Assembly: GCF_002911695.1 (NCBI RefSeq)
Contig: NZ_PQBS01000011.1
Coordinates: 34,742-98,741, forward strand
Origin: Gracilimonas amylolytica
Lineage (GTDB): Bacteria > Bacteroidota > Rhodothermia > Balneolales > Balneolaceae
Length of the DNA: 64,000 nucleotides
Direction of reading: 5' to 3'
Made by a program: the position numbers and the translations under genes. Positions 57,485 to 64,000 of this stretch are shown piece after piece; the first letter of the stretch is position 1, and the number at the start of each line of letters is the position of its first letter. Below the pieces are notes generated by a model, which ran no database searches, was not told where the DNA came from, and worked only from the letters and a program-made list of their open reading frames with translations.

Positions 57485-59554
57485 TTACCCCAATCCATAA
57501 AACTTAACTTTTTCCTCGAAATAGGGCTTGAAGACCCTGCCTAGATCTGTGTTTTCAGATCCGGAAAGGTTGGGGTCTTCATTTAATAACTGGTGTGCTT
57601 TTTCCTTGGCCTGCGTCATTAGAAACTGGTCCTCTACGATATCAGCAAATTTGAAATCAGGCAGGCCACTTTGCTTGGTTCCAAGGAAATCTCCCGGTCC
57701 CCGAAGTTTAAGATCAGCCTCAGCAATCCGGAAGCCATCATTGGTTTCTTCCATGGTTTTAAGTCGAAAAGCTCCGGACTTGCTCACTTTTACATCCGGC
57801 ATGAGGATGCAATAACTTTGCCGTTTACCCCTTCCAATTCTTCCCCGTAATTGATGTAATTGTGATAACCCAAATCGCTCTGCATGTTCAATGATCATGA
57901 TAGAAGCATTTGGGACATCCACGCCAACCTCTATTACAGTCGTGGATACCAGGATCTGAATCTCATTATTGATGAAGCGTTTCATAACGGCTTCTTTCTC
58001 TTCGGTTTTCATACGACCATGAAGTAAGCCGACCCCAAATTCAGGGAATCGTACTTTGAGGCGTTCAAACCCTGCGGTGGCATCTTTTAAGTCAAGAGCT
58101 TCCGATTCTTCCACCAAAGGGTAGACTACATAAACCTGTCCGCCGTCTTGCACTTCCTGCCTGACAAAGTTCATAACATCTTCCCTTTTTTTATGCGATC
58201 GGATAGCCGTTTTAATTGGCTTCCTCCCGGCCGGCATATCTTTGATCACAGAAACATCCAGGTCTGCATATACGGTCATAGCCAGTGAGCGGGGAATAGG
58301 AGTAGCACTCATTACCAGCATATGAGGGTGGTTTCCTTTGTTAAGAAGGTCGGCACGTTGTTTAACCCCAAACCGGTGCTGTTCATCAATCACAGCCAGA
58401 CCTAAATTATGAAACCTCACTTCATCTTGAATGATGGCATGGGTGCCTACCACGATCTGTGCATTGCCACCCTCTACGTCCGTTAGTATATCAGTCCTAA
58501 GTGCTTTCTTTTGTGAACCGATAAGAAGCCGGACATTGATATCCATTATCTGTAGATGATCGGAAAGTGTACGGTAATGTTGTTCAGCCAGTATTTCTGT
58601 AGGAGCTAAGAAGGCCGCCTGAAATCCATTATCTAAAGCCATTAACATAGCCCCAATGGCTACAATGGTCTTACCTGCCCCGACATCCCCCTGAATAAGG
58701 CGGTTCATTTGTTTTCCGGATCGTACATCAGTTTTTATCTCGGAGAGGGAGGTTCTTTGTCCTTTGGTTAGTTCAAACGGCAAAAGTTCATTGAAATAGG
58801 TTTTAGTATAATGCCCGGTATTTTCAAATATATGACCCTTTCCGCGTTCTTTGACTGTATGATTGATCTTCTCCATGCTCAACTCAAAAAGCAGCAATTC
58901 CTCAAACTTAAAGCGATTTAGTGCCTTTTTATGCTCATTGTGTGAATCCGGAAAATGGATCATGCGGTAGGCCTGAGAACGTTCAGGGAAGTTTTGTTCT
59001 GTGAGAAGGCTAACCGGCAAATATTCAGATATCGAAACCTTGTTCATGATCTGCCTCATCCAGTTCTGGATCAAACCGCTTGTGATCCGTGATTTACTTA
59101 GTGCTTTACTGCCCGGATAGATGGGAACAATTCTGGAAAAGGCCTCGAGGTCACTTTCATTGGATATCTTATCCACTTCCGGGTGAGCAATGGATATCAT
59201 CTTGCCATATCGTTTAGCTTGTCCAAAGAAAGCTACGGTTTCTCCCTCTTTGAAGATCCGTTTAAAGTATCCGGCACCACGAAACCAGACTCCCTTTAAT
59301 GAGCCATGCCCATCGCTGATGATAACTTCAAGCCGTTTCTTCTTTCCATAGCCGTTCATGCTAATGTCTGTGATCTTGCCGGCTACCGTAACTTCTTCCC
59401 CTGCACCTTTTAGATGATTGATCTGCTGGGTGTTACTTCTGTCAAGATACCTGCGGGGAAAAAAATTAAGCAGATCGAAGACCGTATGGATCCCTTCAGA
59501 CTGCAAAGATTCAAGTCTCTTAGTGCTTAAATTGTCTAAATCAGTTAATTTCAA
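57485..59554 (-). CDS. recG: ATP-dependent DNA helicase RecG
   Basis: Branch-migrating helicase of 689 residues. The N-terminal wedge domain contains the OB-fold (EEVTVAGKITDISMNGYG), followed by helicase motif I LIQGDVGAGKTIVAIGA, motif II VIDEQHRFGVKQR, motif III MSATPIPRSLAM and late motifs VIEVGVDVPNASIMIIEHAERFGLSQLHQLRGR. It remodels stalled forks. The stop is 16 bases from typA's, convergent. All motifs are intact. Confidence 0.96.
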   Translation of the reverse strand: MKLTDLDNLSTKRLESLQSEGIHTVFDLLNFFPRRYLDRSNTQQINHLKGAGEEVTVAGKITDISMNGYGKKKRLEVIISDGHGSLKGVWFRGAGYFKRIFKEGETVAFFGQAKRYGKMISIAHPEVDKISNESDLEAFSRIVPIYPGSKALSKSRITSGLIQNWMRQIMNKVSISEYLPVSLLTEQNFPERSQAYRMIHFPDSHNEHKKALNRFKFEELLLFELSMEKINHTVKERGKGHIFENTGHYTKTYFNELLPFELTKGQRTSLSEIKTDVRSGKQMNRLIQGDVGAGKTIVAIGAMLMALDNGFQAAFLAPTEILAEQHYRTLSDHLQIMDINVRLLIGSQKKALRTDILTDVEGGNAQIVVGTHAIIQDEVRFHNLGLAVIDEQHRFGVKQRADLLNKGNHPHMLVMSATPIPRSLAMTVYADLDVSVIKDMPAGRKPIKTAIRSHKKREDVMNFVRQEVQDGGQVYVVYPLVEESEALDLKDATAGFERLKVRFPEFGVGLLHGRMKTEEKEAVMKRFINNEIQILVSTTVIEVGVDVPNASIMIIEHAERFGLSQLHQLRGRIGRGKRQSYCILMPDVKVSKSGAFRLKTMEETNDGFRIAEADLKLRGPGDFLGTKQSGLPDFKFADIVEDQFLMTQAKEKAHQLLNEDPNLSGSENTDLGRVFKPYFEEKVKFYGLG

Positions 59555-59673
59555 TTGATATATAGTTATATATCGGTATAAATATTAAATACCGTGATAA
59601 TGAGAAAGAAACGTCCATAAATAAGGATTTCAAAGACAATACGGAGAAAGAAGAAATAATTCGTATAAATTTT

Positions 59674-59705
59674 TTGCATTCGTCCGTGAACGTTGCCTAT
59701 ATTTG
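59674..59705 (+). promoter_or_regulatory. Promoter of the str operon
   Basis: TTG at 59674-59676, a 21-base spacer and TATATTTG at 59698-59705, an exact TAnnTTTG. Predicted start near 59712, giving a leader of about 34 bases to rpsL. Confidence 0.75.
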
Positions 59706-59745
59706 CAAGCTCTCGATTCGATGGCAATAACCAAATAATTGAACA

Positions 59746-60120
59746 GTGCCAACTATACAACAACTCATACGAAAAGGTAGAAAAAGTAAAGTAAGTAAGA
59801 CAACAGCTCCTGCGCTGCAAAATTGTCCGCAGAAGCGTGGTGTTTGTACTCGCGTATACACAACAACTCCTAAGAAGCCTAACTCGGCTTTACGTAAGGT
59901 AGCTCGTGTACGTTTAACCAATGGTATTGAAGTTTCGGCTTACATACCTGGGGAAGGACACAACTTGCAAGAACATAGTATTGTGTTGATTCGCGGAGGT
60001 AGAGTAAAGGATTTACCCGGTGTTCGATACCATATTATTAGAGGAACACTTGATACAGCCGGTGTTGAGGGAAGAACTCAAAGCCGTAGCTTGTATGGCA
60101 CCAAGAAGCCAAAAGGGTAA
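59746..60120 (+). CDS. rpsL: 30S ribosomal protein S12
   Basis: Decoding-centre protein of 124 residues. The start codon is GTG. Conserved features: [37 protein letters not shown] (with the streptomycin-site Lys in KKPNSALRK and [13 protein letters not shown]), ending [10 protein letters not shown]. Lys at the two classical streptomycin positions suggests a susceptible type. It is first gene of the str operon, and rpsG follows 26 bases later. Confidence 0.97.
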   Translation: MPTIQQLIRKGRKSKVSKTTAPALQNCPQKRGVCTRVYTTTPKKPNSALRKVARVRLTNGIEVSAYIPGEGHNLQEHSIVLIRGGRVKDLPGVRYHIIRGTLDTAGVEGRTQSRSLYGTKKPKG

Positions 60121-60146
60121 CATTAAGAACTTAAGATTAATCGAGC

Positions 60147-60614
60147 ATGCGTAGAAAAACAGCAGACAAACGAGATGTACAGGCGGATCCAATATTTGAG
60201 GATAAGCTGGTAACACGCTTTGTGAATAACCTGATGCGAGACGGCAAGAAGAATGTTGCTCGTAAAATTGTATATCAGGCATTTGAAGTAATAGAAGAAA
60301 AAACTGGTGAGACAGGGATCGATGTATTCCGTAATGCATTGCAAAATGCTACTCCGGTAGTAGAGGTAAAATCCAGACGGGTTGGTGGTGCAACTTATCA
60401 GGTGCCGGTTGAGGTTCGTCAGGAGCGAGGTACGGCATTAGGAATGAGATGGTTAATTAAGGCCGCTCGCTCAAGAAACGATAAATCAATGTCAATTCGT
60501 CTGTCCAGAGAACTGATCGATGCTTCAAATAACGAAGGCGGTGCAGTTCGTAAGAAAGATGAAACACACAGAATGGCAGACGCTAACAAAGCTTTTGCTC
60601 ATTTTAGATTCTAA
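60147..60614 (+). CDS. rpsG: 30S ribosomal protein S7
   Basis: Head protein of the small subunit, 155 residues. It begins MRRKTADKRDVQADPIFED and has the conserved NLMRDGKKNVARKIVYQAFE, NATPVVEVKSRRVGGATYQVPVEV and ALGMRWLIKAARSRNDKSM. The DETHRMADANKAFAHFRF end is standard. Second gene of the str operon; fusA follows 23 bases later. Confidence 0.97.
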   Translation: MRRKTADKRDVQADPIFEDKLVTRFVNNLMRDGKKNVARKIVYQAFEVIEEKTGETGIDVFRNALQNATPVVEVKSRRVGGATYQVPVEVRQERGTALGMRWLIKAARSRNDKSMSIRLSRELIDASNNEGGAVRKKDETHRMADANKAFAHFRF

Positions 60615-60637
60615 AGAATATTATTTGAACAAGTATT

Positions 60638-62776
60638 ATGTCTGAAGCAACAAAAACAGATCCAAAAATTTTAGATAAGATCCGGCGCACGCGGAATATC
60701 GGTATCATGGCTCACATCGATGCCGGTAAAACTACCGTGACGGAGCGAATTCTGTATTATACCGGTCGTAATCACCGTATGGGTGAGACTCACGATGGTG
60801 CATCTACTATGGACTGGATGGAGCAGGAGCAGGAACGTGGAATTACTATTACATCTGCTGCTACTCACTGTATCTGGAAAGATCACCGCATTAATATTAT
60901 TGACACCCCGGGTCACGTTGACTTTACTGTAGAGGTAGAGCGTTCATTGCGTGTACTTGATGGTGCTGTTTTTGTGCTTGACTCTGTAGGAGCAGTACAA
61001 CCTCAGTCTGAGACCGTTTGGCGTCAGGCAAATAAATACAATGTGCCTTGTATGGCATTTGTGAACAAAATGGATAAGGTTGGTGCTGATTTCTATAATG
61101 TAGTTACCGAGCTTGATGAGAAATTAAATGCGAACCCTATTCCAATTCAGATCCCTATCGGAGCTGAAGCAGATTTTGAAGGCGTTGTTGATCTGATCAA
61201 TATGAACGCAATTATCTGGGATGATGAGTCTTTGGGTGCTAAATACGATGTAGTTGAGATTCCTGCTGAATTAGCAGATAAGGCAGCTGAGTACCGTCAG
61301 ATCATGATCGAATCACTTGCTGATTATGATGATTCGTTGATGGAAAAGTACCTCATGGAAGAGGAGATCACTGAAGATGAGATCATTGCAGCTCTTCGTG
61401 AAGCAACTATTTCAAAAGATATTACGCCTGTAATGTTAGGTACTGCCCTGAAAAACAAGGGTGTTCAGGTTCTGCTTGACAGAGTGCTTGATTTCATGCC
61501 TAATCCGCTTGACATTCCTCCGGTTAAAGGTATCGATCCGGAAACCGAAGAAGAAGTTAAGAAGGCTCCGGATGTAAATGCGCCTTTCTCTGCTCTTGCA
61601 TTTAAGATCATGACTGACCCTTATGTAGGTAAGCTGACATTTGTTCGGGTTTACTCAGGTCGTCTTGAAAAAGGTTCTTATATCTACAATGCTTCAACGG
61701 GTAACCGTGAGAGAGTAGGTCGTTTGCTTGAGATGCACGCAATTGAGAAAAAAGATCTTGATTACATTCAGGCAGGTGATATTGCAGCGATCATCGGTAT
61801 TAAAGAAGTTCATACAGGTGATAGCTTGTGTGACCCTGATCATCCGGTGATCCTTGAGCAGATCACATTCCCTGAACCGGTAATTAAACTGGCTGTTGAG
61901 CCTAAGACCAAAGCTGATGGTGAAAAACTGTCAACCGGTCTGCAAAAATTAGCTGAGGAAGATCCTACTTTCCAGGTTAAGACTGATCATGAAACCGGGC
62001 AGACTACTATTGCAGGTATGGGTGAGCTTCACCTTGAGATCATTGTTGATCGTCTGAAGCGTGAATTCAAAGTTGAAGCGAACGTTGGTGCGCCTCAGGT
62101 ATCTTACCGCGAAACTATTTCTAAAACAGTTGAGCACAGAGAAGTATATAAGAAGCAAACTGGTGGTCGTGGTAAATTCGCTGATATTACATTCGAAATG
62201 GGTCCTATTGAGGATTTTGAGAATTACGATGGTAACGAAGACCGTATCACTCGCGAAGAAGGATTTATCTTTATTAATGAGATCGTAGGTGGTAATATTC
62301 CCCGTGAATTCATTCCATCAGTGATGAAAGGATTCCAGGAAGCTACCAATAGTGGTATTCAAGCTAACTATGCTGTAGAAAATGTTGGATTCCGTTTGAT
62401 CGATGGTTCTTACCACGATGTGGATTCCGATCAGTTAAGTTTCGAGCTTTGTGCTAAGCTTGGTTTCAGAAATGCAGCTCGTAAAGCATCTCCAAAAATT
62501 CTTGAACCGGTTATGAAGGTTGAGATCATTACTCCTGAAGAGTATATGGGGGATGTTATTGGTGACCTGAACAGTAGACGTGGTATCATGCAGAAAATGG
62601 ATACCAACAAAGAAGGTTCGGTTGTAAATGCACACGTACCTCTTTCAGAAATGTTTGGGTATTCAACCGATCTAAGATCATTAACTCAGGGTCGTGCCGT
62701 GTATTCTATGGAATTCCACGACTACATTGAAGTTCCGGAGACATTGGCTCAGGAAATCATTGAGAAACAATCATAA
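60638..62776 (+). CDS. fusA: Elongation factor G
   Basis: Translocase of 712 residues. G1 is [16 protein letters not shown]3 [18 protein letters not shown] and G4 [11 protein letters not shown]. Domains II-V follow, with [22 protein letters not shown] in domain III and VAEN-like ends near [25 protein letters not shown] in domain V. It is full length and looks housekeeping. A large amount of AT-rich third-position use contrasts with the neighbouring tuf gene. Third gene of the str operon. Confidence 0.97.
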   Translation: MSEATKTDPKILDKIRRTRNIGIMAHIDAGKTTVTERILYYTGRNHRMGETHDGASTMDWMEQEQERGITITSAATHCIWKDHRINIIDTPGHVDFTVEVERSLRVLDGAVFVLDSVGAVQPQSETVWRQANKYNVPCMAFVNKMDKVGADFYNVVTELDEKLNANPIPIQIPIGAEADFEGVVDLINMNAIIWDDESLGAKYDVVEIPAELADKAAEYRQIMIESLADYDDSLMEKYLMEEEITEDEIIAALREATISKDITPVMLGTALKNKGVQVLLDRVLDFMPNPLDIPPVKGIDPETEEEVKKAPDVNAPFSALAFKIMTDPYVGKLTFVRVYSGRLEKGSYIYNASTGNRERVGRLLEMHAIEKKDLDYIQAGDIAAIIGIKEVHTGDSLCDPDHPVILEQITFPEPVIKLAVEPKTKADGEKLSTGLQKLAEEDPTFQVKTDHETGQTTIAGMGELHLEIIVDRLKREFKVEANVGAPQVSYRETISKTVEHREVYKKQTGGRGKFADITFEMGPIEDFENYDGNEDRITREEGFIFINEIVGGNIPREFIPSVMKGFQEATNSGIQANYAVENVGFRLIDGSYHDVDSDQLSFELCAKLGFRNAARKASPKILEPVMKVEIITPEEYMGDVIGDLNSRRGIMQKMDTNKEGSVVNAHVPLSEMFGYSTDLRSLTQGRAVYSMEFHDYIEVPETLAQEIIEKQS

Positions 62777-62811
62777 AGAAATTAATAACACTAAGTATAA
62801 AGTAAACAATC

Positions 62812-63999
62812 ATGGCAAAAGAGACCTTTCAACGGAATAAGCCCCACGTAAACGTAGGCACGATAGGCCACGTAGATCACGGAAAAACGACACTGACGGC
62901 AGCGATTACGACGGTAATGGCGAAGACCTATGGTGGAGTAGCGAAGCAATTTGCGGATATTGACAATGCGCCGGAAGAGCGTGAGCGCGGTATTACGATT
63001 GCGACGGCCCACGTAGAGTACGAAACCGACGAGCGTCACTATGCCCACGTTGACTGTCCGGGTCACGCCGACTATGTGAAGAACATGGTAACGGGAGCGG
63101 CTCAGATGGACGGAGCTATTTTGGTGGTAGCTGCCACGGATGGTCCGATGCCACAGACGCGCGAGCACATTCTGCTTGCCCGCCAGGTTGGAGTGCCACA
63201 GATCGTGGTCTTTATGAACAAGGTGGATCTGGTAGACGATGAAGAGCTGCTGGAGCTGGTAGAGCTGGAAGTGCGTGAGCTTCTGTCCTCGTATGAATTT
63301 GATGGCGACAACATTCCTGTGATCCAGGGATCTGCCCTTGGCGCGCTGAACGGTGAAGCTGAGTGGGAAGAGAAGATCGTTGAGCTGATGAAAGCCGTTG
63401 ACGAGACGATTCCAACGCCAGAGCGTGACGTAGACAAGCCGTTCCTGATGCCGGTAGAGGATGTATTCTCTATCACCGGTCGTGGAACCGTGGCTACCGG
63501 ACGTATTGAGCGTGGCGTGCTGAAGCTGAATGATGAGATTGAGATCGTTGGTATCGTTGAAGAGCCAATGAAGACGGTAGTAACCGGTATTGAGATGTTC
63601 CGCCGTATGCTTGACCAGGGTCAGGCCGGAGACAACGCCGGTATTCTGCTGCGTGGTATTAACAAGGAGCAGCTGCAGCGCGGTATGGTACTGTGTAAGC
63701 CGGGCTCGATCACCCCGCATAAGAAGTTTGAGTGTGAGGTGTATGTATTGAGTAAAGATGAGGGTGGTCGTCACACGCCATTCTTCAAAGGCTATCGCCC
63801 GCAGTTTTACTTCAGAACCACCGATGTGACCGGCTCTTGTGAGCTGCCAGACGGCGTTGAGATGGTAATGCCAGGCGACAATGTGAAATTAAACGTAACC
63901 CTGATCCAGCCGGTGGCGATGGAAGAAGGATTGCGATTTGCGATACGCGAAGGTGGCCGTACAGTGGGCGCCGGAGTGGTAACTAAAATCTTAGACTAA
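62812..63999 (+). CDS. tuf: Elongation factor Tu
   Basis: Aminoacyl-tRNA carrier of 395 residues, complete, ending with TAA at 63997-63999, one base before the window ends. It has G1 [14 protein letters not shown]3 [14 protein letters not shown]4 [10 protein letters not shown] and the kirromycin-region [13 protein letters not shown] terminus. Its base composition is markedly more GC-rich and less AT-biased in third positions than fusA, typical of a very highly expressed gene under codon selection. Fourth gene of the str operon, 35 bases after fusA. Confidence 0.98.
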   Translation: MAKETFQRNKPHVNVGTIGHVDHGKTTLTAAITTVMAKTYGGVAKQFADIDNAPEERERGITIATAHVEYETDERHYAHVDCPGHADYVKNMVTGAAQMDGAILVVAATDGPMPQTREHILLARQVGVPQIVVFMNKVDLVDDEELLELVELEVRELLSSYEFDGDNIPVIQGSALGALNGEAEWEEKIVELMKAVDETIPTPERDVDKPFLMPVEDVFSITGRGTVATGRIERGVLKLNDEIEIVGIVEEPMKTVVTGIEMFRRMLDQGQAGDNAGILLRGINKEQLQRGMVLCKPGSITPHKKFECEVYVLSKDEGGRHTPFFKGYRPQFYFRTTDVTGSCELPDGVEMVMPGDNVKLNVTLIQPVAMEEGLRFAIREGGRTVGAGVVTKILD

Positions 64000-64000
64000 G

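Noticed and set aside
62791..63774. Long minus-strand open frame (327 codons) opposite tuf
   Set aside because: It lies entirely antisense to an unmistakable EF-Tu gene, and its residue makeup (rich in His, Leu and Arg) is that of a shadow frame caused by tuf codon bias.

Overview
The window looks like a chromosomal core region of a Balneolales/Rhodothermota-type (Bacteroidota-related) bacterium. This is an inference from several signs: a GldC homologue, two TonB-dependent receptors with carboxypeptidase-regulatory N-domains, a DUF4249 lipoprotein, many lipobox and Ala-Gln signal peptides, few Shine-Dalgarno sites, and promoters of the form TTG-N21-TAnnTTTG (seen cleanly before the SRP RNA, a tRNA-Leu and rpsL). 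No rRNA, prophage, CRISPR array or restriction system was found.

Layout. 0-13.8 kb: YfhO-like fragment, gatC, a ptsH-ptsI pair, a Cu/Zn superoxide dismutase lipoprotein, an acyltransferase overlapping a bile-acid-symporter-type transporter, a VOC protein, an ABC-F ATPase, gldC, a YfcC transporter, a MEMO-type protein, the first REP-associated Y1 transposase (RAYT1) and nth. 14-20 kb: glyS, an AT-rich accessory patch, then a DUF4249/TonB-receptor pair. 19.8-27.3 kb: rpmH-rnpA-yidC, an orphan HsdR-N protein, aminopeptidase P, ispH, yjbQ and the SRP RNA. 27.3-36.2 kb: a secreted-enzyme and lipoprotein region (DUF2911, amidohydrolase, msrA, GH97, creatininase-like, two beta-propellers) that contains RAYT2 and a tRNA-Leu. 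36.6-41.9 kb: the dnaA operon (dnaA-folB-folK-dNK-small protein-TPR), a DnaA-box-rich gap that may be oriC, and prmC. 42-50 kb: eno, recF, dciA-like, a YbbR protein and a second TonB receptor broken by an in-frame TGA. 50-55.5 kb: carbonic anhydrase, SDR, porin, RAYT3 and a Ca/Na antiporter. 55.6-64 kb: typA, recG and the str operon rpsL-rpsG-fusA-tuf.

The most unusual content is repetitive. Three different Y1 (RAYT) transposases each sit with their own palindrome family. Two of them carry a perfect copy of that palindrome in frame inside their own coding sequence, at the equivalent loop after the HUH motif. Across these families and two further intergenic hairpin families, the core is conserved while the outer stem arms differ between copies yet stay self-complementary. 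Other points worth checking are the in-frame stop in the second TonB receptor, a 12-bp tandem array lying between the promoter and the mature tRNA-Leu, and a possible terminator/antiterminator leader before recF.
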